Source: Pseudoruegeria sp. HB172150
Lineage (GTDB): Bacteria; Pseudomonadota; Alphaproteobacteria; Rhodobacterales; Rhodobacteraceae
DNA: 64,000 nt
NCBI RefSeq assembly: GCF_013184805.1
Contig: NZ_JAATNG010000002.1
Span: 372,001-436,000, forward strand
Direction of reading: 5' to 3'
The notes below the pieces were generated by a model. That model was not told where the DNA came from, searched no databases, and was given only the letters and a program-made list of their open reading frames with translations. Numbering within the stretch: position 1 is the first letter of the stretch; each line of letters opens with the position of its first letter. Shown here in pieces: positions 46,552 to 55,053 of the stretch. The translations under genes were made by a program, and so were the position numbers.

Positions 46552-47123
46552 TGGCCGGTATCGGACATAATGGCGGCCCCACCATCGAGGCGGGCTATGG
46601 CTGGCGCAAGCACGCGTGGAGCAAGGCGCGCAAGCAGCTCCTGCCCAACACGGTCCCGCTGGAGATCGTGCGGCTGCGGGTAAAGCGCGCGCAGGAACTG
46701 GGGCTGGACTACCGGACCTACGCCTCGATCCGTGCTGCGTCCGGCCACGACGTGGTGGCCTTCCTGTTCTCCGGCAACGCGCTGGAACTGACCCCGCGCC
46801 GCGTCGCCGTTCCCGACACCGTCGCCAGCCGGCTCAGCGCGCTGGACGGCGCCGCCGACCGGATCGCCGCGGTCTACGCCCCCGCGCATCCCGTCTCGGT
46901 CGACCATGCCAATCCCGGCCTCTTCGACCATATCGGCGCAGCGCCGGGCTTCACCGAAAGCTGGCGCGGCATGCGCGACCGGCTGGTCGAGGCACTGCGC
47001 GCCAGCAACGCCAGGCCCGACGGCGTCGTCCTGGTTTCCGCCACGGCGGTGGAGCGGGAATGGTGCGCCGCCGGCAAGCTCGCCGGGATCATCCCGGCCG
47101 ACCGGTTCTTCGGAACCGCGTGA
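46551..47123 (+). CDS. Hypothetical protein with N-terminal GIGHNGGP motif (190 aa)
   Basis: The family is not named here. The first residues are MAGIGHNGGPTIEAGYGWRKHAW. The GIGHNGGP tag occurs at the N-terminus of many otherwise unrelated small alphaproteobacterial proteins. The rest is soluble: a helix-rich middle with two strand-like stretches (HDVVAFLFSGNALEL and DGVVLVSATAVE) and a C-terminal WCAAGKLAGIIPADRFFG. The ATG overlaps the HIT stop (TGATG), so it is part of the ribE-HIT operon and precedes the ClC gene by three bases. A link to riboflavin is not implied by sequence. Confidence 0.7.
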   Translation: MAGIGHNGGPTIEAGYGWRKHAWSKARKQLLPNTVPLEIVRLRVKRAQELGLDYRTYASIRAASGHDVVAFLFSGNALELTPRRVAVPDTVASRLSALDGAADRIAAVYAPAHPVSVDHANPGLFDHIGAAPGFTESWRGMRDRLVEALRASNARPDGVVLVSATAVEREWCAAGKLAGIIPADRFFGTA

Positions 47124-47126
47124 CGC

Positions 47127-48380
47127 ATGACGGGGGGCGCTGAGATGGAGGACAAGGCTCCCGCCAGGCTGTCGCCCCGCAAGGTTCCGCTTCGCCTTGC
47201 CGTGATCTCGCTGCTGCTGGGCCTTGCCAGCGGCGCGGTGGCCGCCGCCGTCTATGTCGCGATGATCGAACTGCAGGTTCTGATCTGGCACACCGTTCCG
47301 CTCGACCGCTGGATGATCCTGCCGATCACCGTGATGGGCGGCGTCCTGATCGGCGGCACCGTGGTGATGGGCGCCAGGCTCGACATCGAGCAGGAGATCG
47401 CCGAGGCCCGCGACCCGAAACCGCATCGCGGCCTCAGGTCGCTCTGGATGGCGCTGGGCGCGATCATCGCCGTCGGCTTCGGCGGCGTGCTGGGCCCCGA
47501 GGGCGGCATCATCGCGCTGGTCTCGCAGCTTTCGGCGATCGTGGCGCTGGTGCTGGGGCGCGAGGCGGCGGAACGCCGCGCCATCGCGCAGGCCGGTCTG
47601 GCCGGCGGCCTTGCCGGGTTCTACCACTCGCCCATCGCGGGCCCGGTCCAGGCCGAGGGGGAAGGCGAGGCGCCGAAGCTCTCGCTCTACATCGCGGGCC
47701 TCGCCGGTCTGATCGCCTTTCTCTTCACTGCGGATTTCCTGCGCGAGGGCTCGCTCGCTGCGATGTACCTGCCGCGCTTCGATGCCGATCCGGACCGCTA
47801 TGACGCGCTTGTCGCGATCCTGCCGGGCCTTGTCGGCGCCGCCGGCGGGGCGCTGTTCATCTTCGCCAACCGGATGCTGGCGCAGACGCTGACAGACCGG
47901 ATACCAAGCCTGTTCTGGCAGCCGGTCTTCGGCGGCGCGATCCTCGGCCTGATCTGCATGGCGGCGCCGGTTCTGCTGTTCGCCGGCCATAACGAAATGC
48001 ACCACATGCTGGAACTGGGCGCGCGCCACGGGCCCGGGCTGCTGATCGTTCTGGGCGTGACCAAGGTGGTCCTGTGCGCGGTCTGCCTCGGCAGCCGCTG
48101 GCTGGGCGGGCCGATCTTTCCGCTCTGCTTCGGCGGCGCGGCGCTGGGGGCGGCGACTCTGTTTTTCCTGCCCGGGCTGAACCCGATCATCGGCGTCGCC
48201 GCCGGGATGACGGGCGCGGCCACGGTAGGGCTGAAGATGCCCATACTGGCCGGCGCGGTAATGATCTTCGTGCTCGGCGGCGGGCTGATGCTGCCGGTTT
48301 TCGTGGGCGCGCTCGCGGGCTGGATCGTGCTGCAGATGCTGCCCGAGGATCTGACCAGGGGCGGCGGGCTGGCGCACTGA
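47127..48380 (+). CDS. Chloride channel/transporter, ClC family
   Basis: A 417-residue membrane protein of the ClC family, with ten or more helices. The selectivity motifs are visible: GFGGVLGPEGGIIAL (GxGPE, about residue 115), LAGGLAGFYHSPIAGPVQA (GKxGPxxH-like region) and WLGGPIFPLCFGGAALG (GGxFxP). The gating Glu lies in GPEGG. E. coli-type ClC proteins exchange chloride for protons. The start is ATG 47127; an internal ATG at 47145 (MEDKAPARL) is an alternative. It closes the run that begins with ribE. It is convergent with the secreted metallopeptidase-like gene, eleven bases apart. Confidence 0.88.
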   Translation: MTGGAEMEDKAPARLSPRKVPLRLAVISLLLGLASGAVAAAVYVAMIELQVLIWHTVPLDRWMILPITVMGGVLIGGTVVMGARLDIEQEIAEARDPKPHRGLRSLWMALGAIIAVGFGGVLGPEGGIIALVSQLSAIVALVLGREAAERRAIAQAGLAGGLAGFYHSPIAGPVQAEGEGEAPKLSLYIAGLAGLIAFLFTADFLREGSLAAMYLPRFDADPDRYDALVAILPGLVGAAGGALFIFANRMLAQTLTDRIPSLFWQPVFGGAILGLICMAAPVLLFAGHNEMHHMLELGARHGPGLLIVLGVTKVVLCAVCLGSRWLGGPIFPLCFGGAALGAATLFFLPGLNPIIGVAAGMTGAATVGLKMPILAGAVMIFVLGGGLMLPVFVGALAGWIVLQMLPEDLTRGGGLAH

Positions 48381-48391
48381 TCGCAACTGGA

Positions 48392-50029
48392 CTACGGCGC
48401 CGGAACCAACCGGTGCACCTCGTCCGAACGTTCCGACGCAATGAACATCCACCGCCGCAGCGCCAGCCCGTCAGCACTGCATTCCGGGATCCATTTGCCG
48501 CCGATTGCGATCGTTGGCTTGTGTTCCTCGGTGAACGTCCGGCTGACCCCGGCCATCGAGGCGTGCGTGGTTGTGCGGCGCGCCTCGATATCGAAGGCGA
48601 TTGCGCCGTCCTCGGCGGTCCAGGTGCCGAAGGCCTGCCAGCGGTGGTTCTCGACCCTGACATCCGGGCCCGTCATCGTATGCGGATTGTCGATGGTCAG
48701 GCTCCCGTCGCCGTTGATGGACACGACAGGGCCGTCATACTCGTAGGTGACGGACATGTCCGGTACCTTGGCAAAGACGCTTTCCAGCTTGCTGCGGAAC
48801 CGGAACGGGTCGCTGCCGTCGGGGCCGGGAAGCTCCATCCAGCGGCCGACGAAACAGCGGCAGCCCGAACCCGAACTGTTGCCAGAGGACAGCCCGACCG
48901 AAAGCGGCTCGCCTGACGGCGAGATCGCGGCAAGGCGGACGGGCGAGGCCGGAGGCGGTGAAATGGTCTGTGTGCCGGTAACGCGGATCCAGTCGCCGTC
49001 AGGGCCGCGCAGGCCGACCTGCGCGGTACCGGCCTCTACCGTCAGCGCGCCGCCTGTCTCGGGCAGGGTGATGTCGGCGACCTGGACCGACAGCGCCTCT
49101 CCCTCGATGGTCGCGTCGCAGGTCTCCGTCAGGTTCACGGCGGGACTATCAGGGCCAGAGGGCAGGGGCCTGCCATCCGGAAACCGGATCGTGCCATCCG
49201 CCTGCGCGATGGCCCAGTCGAGCCACCGGTCCGGCGGCAGAAGCGTTGCGGCGCGCGAGGTGTCGCGCAGCCAGTCCTCGCCGTCGAGTCCCTGTTCGAA
49301 AACCCATTCGGTATCGAACTCCGCCTCGGCCCAGAAATAGAATGTCTGCGCGTCGTAGCTGTGCTCCGTCAGTTCGCAGGCGGGCTGGCGGCCAAAGAAC
49401 TGCTCTATCACGTCGTTCCGCGCGGTAGTGCCGGGCACCACCTTGTGCGCGAACCAGTCCGCCGATGCTTCCCGCCAACATGCGTCGTTGCCGGGCGAGG
49501 CGCCGTAGGCATCGTACTGCATGGTGTGCATCCATTCATGCGCGATGGAGAAATCGGTCAGGTTCCGGGCCGCCATCCGCTCGGGGAAGGTCACGATCAT
49601 GCAGGTACGGGGCGGGAGCCGGGAGCCTATGGCCGCGCGCAGGGCGGAACTGCCGTCGAGACCGTTGCAGCCGGTGAAGGCCATAGAGGCCCCGAAGGTG
49701 TCGGTGTGGCTCTCTACGAACAGGACCGGGCGGGTCGGCTTCACCGCGATCGCGATCTCCTGTTCAACGATGCGCGGGGCGAGCGCCTCCACCCGCGCAA
49801 GAAGCGGTCCGGAAGTGTCGGGTGTGCCGAGGTAATAGACGTCCTGCGCGCCGACGGTGAACCCGGCCTTCTGCAGCGTGCCCTGTTCCGACATCTCGGC
49901 ATAGAGTGCGGCCCAATCCTCACGGGTGGGCGGAACGCCTCCGTTACCGGGGCAGGTCGCCGCCGTGGCGCAGAGCGGGGCGGCTATCAGCGCGGCGGCA
50001 ATCGGGGCGGGAATGCCGAACCGGATCAT
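48392..50029 (-). CDS. Secreted protein with HExxH-x18-E zinc-protease signature (545 aa)
   Basis: A signal peptide covers about residues 1-23 (IAAALIAAPLCATAA). The motif HEWMH is at 164-168 and Glu187 follows after 18 residues (WREASADWFAH). That is the gluzincin pattern HExxH-x18-E of M1/M4-like zinc peptidases, and the Trp-Arg-Glu-x-x-Ala context also fits. Eight or more cysteines suggest disulfides and periplasmic location. The C-terminal half (about 300-545) is beta-rich. I do not recognise a named family; the overall length and domain order do not match standard M1 or M4. It is separated by three bases from the OmpA-like gene upstream. Confidence 0.7.
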   Translation of the reverse strand: MIRFGIPAPIAAALIAAPLCATAATCPGNGGVPPTREDWAALYAEMSEQGTLQKAGFTVGAQDVYYLGTPDTSGPLLARVEALAPRIVEQEIAIAVKPTRPVLFVESHTDTFGASMAFTGCNGLDGSSALRAAIGSRLPPRTCMIVTFPERMAARNLTDFSIAHEWMHTMQYDAYGASPGNDACWREASADWFAHKVVPGTTARNDVIEQFFGRQPACELTEHSYDAQTFYFWAEAEFDTEWVFEQGLDGEDWLRDTSRAATLLPPDRWLDWAIAQADGTIRFPDGRPLPSGPDSPAVNLTETCDATIEGEALSVQVADITLPETGGALTVEAGTAQVGLRGPDGDWIRVTGTQTISPPPASPVRLAAISPSGEPLSVGLSSGNSSGSGCRCFVGRWMELPGPDGSDPFRFRSKLESVFAKVPDMSVTYEYDGPVVSINGDGSLTIDNPHTMTGPDVRVENHRWQAFGTWTAEDGAIAFDIEARRTTTHASMAGVSRTFTEEHKPTIAIGGKWIPECSADGLALRRWMFIASERSDEVHRLVPAP

Positions 50030-50032
50030 GAC

Positions 50033-50929
50033 CTAGCGGACCACGATCTCGACGCGGCGATTCCTTGCCCGCCCTTCGGCGGTGGCATTCGTCGTCTCGG
50101 GTGCGAGATAACCGACGCCGGCGCCTGTCACCCGCTCCGACGCGATGCCGTGATCGGCGATCAGCCCGTCGACCACCGACTGTGCGCGGTTACGGGACAG
50201 GGCGAGGTTGTCCTCGAGCCCGCCGACATTGTCGGTATGGCCGACGACGATGATCGACAGGTCTGGGCTGGCGGTCAGCACCTCTGCGATCAGCGCGATG
50301 GTCGGGGTGCTTTCCGGTTTGATCGCGGCAGAGCCGGTGTCGAAGTGGATGTCGTAGAAGGCGATCTTGCCTTCGGCCTCGAGCTGGCTGGTGACGGCCT
50401 CGGCATCGAGGACCTTGTTCTCGAAGGCGGCGGTGTCGACGGCGTTCACGTTCACCCAGCGCGGCGCGATGATGATCTGGGCGTTTGTCGTCGCCTCGTC
50501 AGAGGTTTTGGCGACGGTCAGGATGCCGAATTCGTTCTGCAGGATCTTGCGCCAGGTGGTTTCGCGCAGCTCGATCAGGTTGCTCCGGCCGCAGTCGCGG
50601 CTTCTGCAGGCGACAAGGACATCGAATCCCTTCTCGGCCAGCTTTTCCTCGTAGCTGCGCATGACCTGCAGGATCGATGCGCCCTCGGGCAGGTCATAGA
50701 CGATGCGGGTGACGGCGCCTTCGAAGTCCTCGTATTCCTCGGGGTCGACGCTCGTGAACATGCGCTGGTCGTCGTACTCGAGGGCTTCGTAAAAGACGAT
50801 GTTCGAGCCCTCGTAGCGGCCGATTTCCGGATGGTCCGCGGACCCCTCCGCATCGTCCTGCGCAGCGGCGGGGGTGGAGAAAAGCGACAGGGTGGTCATC
50901 AAAATGAACAGGGGGCAAAGGCGTAACAT
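50033..50929 (-). CDS. OmpA-family outer-membrane-associated protein
   Basis: A 298-residue protein with a signal peptide (MLRLCPLFILMTTLSLF to PAAA, about 22 residues). The middle (30-170) resembles the DUF4892-type domain placed before OmpA domains, with DLPEGASILQVMRSYEEKLAEKG (in part) and CRSRDCGRSN. The last 110 residues are an OmpA peptidoglycan-binding domain: IHFDTGSAAIKPES, then VGHTDNVGGLEDNLALSRNRA and VGYLAPETTNATAEGRARNRRVE (in part). I start at 50929, where AGGAAACTGAT precedes ATG. It probably tethers the envelope. It shares a unit with the protease-like gene. Confidence 0.85.
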   Translation of the reverse strand: MLRLCPLFILMTTLSLFSTPAAAQDDAEGSADHPEIGRYEGSNIVFYEALEYDDQRMFTSVDPEEYEDFEGAVTRIVYDLPEGASILQVMRSYEEKLAEKGFDVLVACRSRDCGRSNLIELRETTWRKILQNEFGILTVAKTSDEATTNAQIIIAPRWVNVNAVDTAAFENKVLDAEAVTSQLEAEGKIAFYDIHFDTGSAAIKPESTPTIALIAEVLTASPDLSIIVVGHTDNVGGLEDNLALSRNRAQSVVDGLIADHGIASERVTGAGVGYLAPETTNATAEGRARNRRVEIVVR

Positions 50930-51266
50930 ATCAGTTTCCTTATATATTCCGGCCCGCACCCGGAGCCGACTAAACAGGATTTGCTTAACTAATTCAACCA
51001 ATCGGCCCGCGGATTGTTCCGTTGCGTTACCCTGGATGGAGGAATCTGTCCGAGCGGTCTGCGCTCAGGAGTGCCGATGGGCACCGCCTCTACCCGCGTC
51101 CCCAGACCGACGTTTGCGCTAACATGCCTGAAATCAATGACTTGACCCCCCGTCCCCATGGGGACACCCCTTGCGGAGTGTCCTTCTCGCCCCCAAATCG
51201 ACGCCATCTCTGGCCAAGCCGGGCACCATCGGCTATCTGGCGGCCCTGACTCACCGAGGGACGGCG
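50930..51266. other. 337-base divergent intergenic region (OmpA-like / ribBX)
   Basis: It holds the promoters for the OmpA-like gene (minus) and ribBX (plus). The part near the OmpA-like gene is AT-rich (TATATTCC, TTAACTAATTC). I looked for an FMN riboswitch before ribBX and did not find the GGGGCAGGGTG or CCGAC-GGCGGT segments. A GAGGGA ribosome site precedes the ribBX ATG. Confidence 0.5.
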
Positions 51267-52391
51267 ATGCCCCAAGCCTACGACACCCCAGGCCCCGTCG
51301 AGCGCGACTGGTCCGATGCCATCTCCTCCGTCGAGGAGATCATCGAGGACGCCCGGAACGGCCGCATGTTCATCCTCGTCGACCACGAGGACCGCGAGAA
51401 CGAGGGCGACCTCGTCATCCCCGCCCAGATGGCCACGCCCGAGGCGATCAACTTCATGGCCACCCACGGCCGCGGTCTGATCTGCCTGTCGCTCCCCGGC
51501 GACCGCATCGACGCCCTCGGCCTGCCGCTGATGGCCTCGCAGAACTCCTCGCGCCACGAAACCGCCTTCACCGTCTCCATCGAGGCGCGCGAGGGCGTGA
51601 CCACTGGCATCTCCGCCCATGACCGCGCCCGAACCGTCTCGGTCGCCATCGACCCGACCAAGGGCGCCGCCGACATCGCCACTCCCGGCCACGTCTTCCC
51701 GCTCCGCGCCAAGGACGGCGGCGTGCTGGTCCGCGCCGGCCATACCGAGGCCGCCGTCGACATCGCCCGTCTCGCCGGCCTGAACCCCTCCGGCGTCATC
51801 TGCGAGATCATGAAGGAAGACGGCGCCATGGCCCGCCTTCCCGACCTGATCGCCTTCGCCCAGCGGCACGGCCTGAAGATCGGCACCATTTCCGACCTGA
51901 TCGCCTACCGCCACCGCCACGACAACCTCGTCAACGAAAGCGCCGTCAAGGCGGTGAGCTCGGAATTCGGTGGCGAGTGGATGATGCGCGTCTTCACCGA
52001 CGAGACCCAGGGCGCCGAGCATATCGTTCTGTCCAAGGGCGACATCGCCAGCGACGACCCGGTGCTGGTGCGGATGCACGCGCTGAACCCGCTGGAGGAT
52101 GCGCTTGGCCTCGGCCCGCACCCGGCGAACGAGTTGCGCAACGCGATGAAGGTGATCTCGGACGAGGGGCGCGGCGTCCTTGTGATGCTGCGAGATCCGA
52201 CGATGAAGCTTGTCACCGACGGTCAGGTAAGCCCGCAGATCCTGCGCCAATACGGGCTTGGCGCGCAGATCCTGACCGCGCTGGGCCTGACCCGGCTGAT
52301 CCTGCTGACCAATTCGCCCCTGCCGAAGGTGGTGGGTCTTGAAGGCTACGGGCTGTCCATCGAGGGCACCCGCAAGATTCCGAAGGAGTAG
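51267..52391 (+). CDS. ribB: RibBX: 3,4-dihydroxy-2-butanone 4-phosphate synthase with degenerate GTP cyclohydrolase II domain
   Basis: A 374-residue protein. Residues 20-215 are an intact DHBP synthase: DHEDRENEGDLVIPAQ, THGRGLICLSL and AGHTEAAVDIARLAG, converting ribulose-5-phosphate to the four-carbon riboflavin precursor. Residues 225-374 match GTP cyclohydrolase II in outline (EHIVLSKGDIAS, ISDEGRGVLVML). The zinc-binding Cys cluster and the catalytic RQEGR motif are gone, replaced by HALNPLEDALGLGPHPANEL and LRDPTMKL. So only the RibB reaction is expected, and a separate GTP cyclohydrolase II should exist elsewhere. It heads ribBX-ribH-nusB. Confidence 0.9.
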   Translation: MPQAYDTPGPVERDWSDAISSVEEIIEDARNGRMFILVDHEDRENEGDLVIPAQMATPEAINFMATHGRGLICLSLPGDRIDALGLPLMASQNSSRHETAFTVSIEAREGVTTGISAHDRARTVSVAIDPTKGAADIATPGHVFPLRAKDGGVLVRAGHTEAAVDIARLAGLNPSGVICEIMKEDGAMARLPDLIAFAQRHGLKIGTISDLIAYRHRHDNLVNESAVKAVSSEFGGEWMMRVFTDETQGAEHIVLSKGDIASDDPVLVRMHALNPLEDALGLGPHPANELRNAMKVISDEGRGVLVMLRDPTMKLVTDGQVSPQILRQYGLGAQILTALGLTRLILLTNSPLPKVVGLEGYGLSIEGTRKIPKE

Positions 52392-52394
52392 ACG

Positions 52395-52943
52395 ATGGCC
52401 GGAGCCGAAACCCACTACGAGTTGCCGCTGCCGGACTTCGACAAGCCCGTAAAGGTGCTGATCGTGGTCGCGCCCTATTACAAGGATATCGCCGACGACC
52501 TGATCGCGGGCGCGCAGGCTGTGTTGAAAGAGGTCGGCGCCGAGACAGAGCTGGTCGAGGTGCCCGGCGCGCTGGAAATCCCCGGCGCCATCGCCACCGC
52601 GCACCGGCTGTCGAACTTCGACGGCTATGTCGCGCTGGGCTGCATCATCCGGGGAGAGACCACGCATTACGAGACGGTCTGCAACGACTCCTCGCACGGA
52701 CTGATGCTGCTGAACCTGCAGGGCTGCTGCATCGGCAACGGCATCCTGACGGTCGAGAACAGGGACCAGGCGGTGGTGCGTGCCGATGCAAAGGGCCAGA
52801 ACAAGGGCGGCGGCGCTGCTGCCGCGGCGCTGCATCTGGTCGCGCTGGGCCGGAAATGGGGCAAGCCCAAGGGCGGGCTGGGCTTTCGCCCCGCGTCCGA
52901 GGAATTCAAGATTGCCGGCGGTGAAGGAACGGGAACCGCATGA
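52395..52943 (+). CDS. ribH: 6,7-dimethyl-8-ribityllumazine synthase
   Basis: A 182-residue enzyme that condenses the RibB product with the ribitylamino-pyrimidine. It assembles as pentamers or capsids. Motifs: VLIVVAPYYKDIADDLIAGA, EVPGALEIPGAIATA (about 60-75), YVALGCIIRGETTHYETVCNDSSHG (in part; the catalytic His lies in this loop region) and GNGILTVENRDQAVVRA. It starts three bases after the ribBX stop, and its end overlaps nusB (ATGA). This rib-nusB order is widespread in proteobacteria. Confidence 0.95.
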   Translation: MAGAETHYELPLPDFDKPVKVLIVVAPYYKDIADDLIAGAQAVLKEVGAETELVEVPGALEIPGAIATAHRLSNFDGYVALGCIIRGETTHYETVCNDSSHGLMLLNLQGCCIGNGILTVENRDQAVVRADAKGQNKGGGAAAAALHLVALGRKWGKPKGGLGFRPASEEFKIAGGEGTGTA

Positions 52944-53401
52944 GCAATCCCAGTAAACGCCAGATGAAATCCGCCGCCCGGCTTTATGCGGTGCAGGCGC
53001 TGTTTCAGATGGAAGCCTCGGGCCAGACGGTCGAGGCGGTGCGTAAAGAGTTCGAGGATTTCCGCTTTGGCGGGGAGTTCGAAGGCGACGAGATGGTCGA
53101 AGGCGACGTCGAGCATTTCCGCGCCGTTATGGAAGAGGCGGTGAACCGACAGGCGCTGATCGACCAGATGACCGACCGGGCGCTGGTGGCGAAATGGCCG
53201 ATCGCGCGGATCGACCCGACCCTGCGTGCCCTGTTCCGCGCAGCGGGGGCGGAGCTGGTAGAAAAGAGCACGCCGCCGCGGGTTGTGATCACGGAATATG
53301 TGGACGTGGCGAAAGCGTTCTTCCCGGAAGGCCGGGAGCCGAAATTCGTTAACGCCGTTCTTGATCACATGGCGCGGGAAGCGCAGCCAGAAGCGTTCTG
53401 A
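52940..53401 (+). CDS. nusB: Transcription antitermination factor NusB
   Basis: A 153-residue all-helical RNA-binding protein that joins NusE (S10) at boxA to prevent early termination in rRNA operons. Typical text is SAARLYAVQALFQMEASGQTV at the start (20 or fewer in the ARLYAVQALFQME core), EEAVNRQALIDQMTD, then WPIARIDPTLRALFRAAGAEL and PPRVVITEYVDVAKAFF. The last two are the strongest NusB signatures. It overlaps the ribH stop by four bases. It is the last gene of the unit; a 247-base AT-rich gap follows. Confidence 0.94.
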   Translation: MSNPSKRQMKSAARLYAVQALFQMEASGQTVEAVRKEFEDFRFGGEFEGDEMVEGDVEHFRAVMEEAVNRQALIDQMTDRALVAKWPIARIDPTLRALFRAAGAELVEKSTPPRVVITEYVDVAKAFFPEGREPKFVNAVLDHMAREAQPEAF

Positions 53402-53648
53402 GTGGCATTGCAGTCACACTGAGGGTTTCCAAATTCCGACATTCAGAGCAAGGAACTCTGAGTTTCTTCCAGAATTCCCGCAGATTTCTGCCAATCTGAG
53501 AATTTTCGCTGTGCGGCGGTAAATTCAATATTTTTTCCTTGGTTGCGCGCGGTTTCCGGGAATTTCTTGCACGCTTCGCGGGTTCTATTAACATTCACAT
53601 GCCCGTGATAGCGGGCGGGTGGGACTGTATTTCAAGGAGGGACCCACA

Positions 53649-54242
53649 ATGGCAGATCAAACGACTAATCCATCCCCACCGCCAGAAGAGCCAGGCTATG
53701 CGGGCCAATCTGAAGTCCTCGATGCCATCCGCAAGAAGCGCGGCTGGTTCATCTTCCTCGGTATCGTGATGATCATCGCAGGGATGGTGGCGATCATCTA
53801 TCCGTTCATGGCGACGATAGCGGCGAAGATCCTGTTCGGCTGGATCATGATGGTCTCTGGCGCACTTACCCTGTGGCACGCGTTCCAGACCCGAACCTGG
53901 GGTTCGACCATCTGGAACTTGCTGATCGGTATCCTGACATTGGGCGTCGGCGTCTACCTCGCCTTCTTCCCGCTGACGGGTATTCTTGTGATCACACTGG
54001 TGCTGGGTGTCACTTTTCTGATCGAAGGCATCATGGAGGTGATCATGGGCTTCCAGAACCGCGACAATAAAGGTTGGGGCTGGGTTGTCGCGTCTGGCGT
54101 CGCCACGCTGATCCTGGGAGGTCTATTGCTGTACGGATTCCCGGGCACGGCCGTCTGGGCGCTAGGTATCCTGGTCGGGATTCACTTCATCACTTCCGGT
54201 TCGTCGATGCTGGCGCTGGCGATGGCGGCCAAGCGGCTGTAA
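53649..54242 (+). CDS. HdeD/DUF308 family membrane protein
   Basis: A 197-residue inner-membrane protein with six predicted helices in three similar pairs, the HdeD (acid-resistance membrane protein) pattern. The pairs begin KKRGWFIFLGIVMIIAGMVAI, WNLLIGILTLGVGVYLAFFP and GWGWVVASGVATLILGGLLL. The N-terminal 35 residues are polar and proline-rich. AGGAGGG precedes the ATG at 53649, making the start secure. In E. coli HdeD helps at high cell density under acid; a similar stress role is possible but unproven. A TTCG hairpin lies between it and the convergent next gene. Confidence 0.85.
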   Translation: MADQTTNPSPPPEEPGYAGQSEVLDAIRKKRGWFIFLGIVMIIAGMVAIIYPFMATIAAKILFGWIMMVSGALTLWHAFQTRTWGSTIWNLLIGILTLGVGVYLAFFPLTGILVITLVLGVTFLIEGIMEVIMGFQNRDNKGWGWVVASGVATLILGGLLLYGFPGTAVWALGILVGIHFITSGSSMLALAMAAKRL

Positions 54243-54268
54243 GCAACAGAATGAATAGAAGTTTTCTG

Positions 54269-54287
54269 GGCCCGCTTCGGCGGGCCT
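54269..54287. terminator. TTCG hairpin between convergent genes
   Basis: GGCCCGC, TTCG loop, GCGGGCC: a seven-base-pair stem in the 43-base gap between the HdeD-like gene and the ClpP-fold gene. The downstream T run is short on both strands, so termination strength is uncertain. Confidence 0.6.
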
Positions 54288-55053
54288 AGCTGTTTTCGGG
54301 ATCCTGCGTGACCAGACGGTATTCCTGCAACTCCTCGGGCACGAGGATGTAAATCTCCTCGGGCGGGGTCACCAGCGCGTGGCGCATGATCGACGGGTCG
54401 ATGTCCATTTCGAGCAGGTATTCCAGAACCTCTCCCTGGCCGCGCTGTATGTCTTCGACGGCTAAAAAGGCGGGCAGGACGGTGTTCTCGTCGAAATAGT
54501 GCTGATGGACGCCGATATAGGCATCATCTCCGGCGCGGCGATCGAGGCCGGCCGCAAGCAGGTAGGGGCAGGCGGACAGACAGATATCGCCAGCCTCGAC
54601 CTCGGTCGCGACACCCAGCGCCCGCAGCGCGCGGCCGATCTCCAGCGAGTCGTTGACCGACCCGCCAGGGCTGTCCAGCGTCACGCGGGTAATCTCCCGC
54701 GATGTCGTTTCGATCCAGTCGTCGAACCGCTCGGAATCGCCCGGCGCGATGGTGCCGGAAATGTGCAGGACATCCTCTTCGGTCGTATCCGGCTCGAACT
54801 GCAGGCGGGCAGGCAGGTCGCCGGACGGCGGCAGGTCGGTGCCGGGCCGGGCCGGGCGCGTTGGCAGCCGCTCCGGATCGTATCGGCGGGTCTGGTCGCC
54901 GGGGTTGATCGGCTCATCGAGCAGCGGCGCGTCGGGGGCGAATGAGATCTGCGGCAGGGTGCGGGCAATGTCGCGACCGAACAGGATCGCCGCGATGCCG
55001 ATCTGGATGACAAGGATCGCCTTGATTGCCTGCGACGCGGTCAGCCTAGTCAT
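54286..55053 (-). CDS. Membrane-anchored ClpP/SppA-fold protein (255 aa)
   Basis: The N-terminus has one membrane helix (AIKAILVIQIGIAAILFG), then a proline-rich linker (about 35-90). A ClpP/crotonase-fold domain follows: ITRVTLDSPGGSVNDSLEIGRAL (in part), EAGDICLSACPYLLAAG, where the Ser in LSAC is the likely nucleophile, and DDAYIGVHQHYF, with His candidates. These marks fit the periplasmic Clp-like/NfeD-type group. A serine peptidase role is possible but no catalytic triad can be proven by eye. Its start overlaps the end of the next gene upstream by eight bases, so they act as a pair. Confidence 0.72.
   Translation of the reverse strand: MTRLTASQAIKAILVIQIGIAAILFGRDIARTLPQISFAPDAPLLDEPINPGDQTRRYDPERLPTRPARPGTDLPPSGDLPARLQFEPDTTEEDVLHISGTIAPGDSERFDDWIETTSREITRVTLDSPGGSVNDSLEIGRALRALGVATEVEAGDICLSACPYLLAAGLDRRAGDDAYIGVHQHYFDENTVLPAFLAVEDIQRGQGEVLEYLLEMDIDPSIMRHALVTPPEEIYILVPEELQEYRLVTQDPENS

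Noticed and set aside
46338-48452. 704-codon minus-strand frame
   Set aside because: Antisense to the HIT, GIGHNGGP and ClC genes; composition is that of a shadow frame.
50930-51266. FMN riboswitch before ribBX
   Set aside because: The conserved FMN-element segments could not be found here or before ribE.
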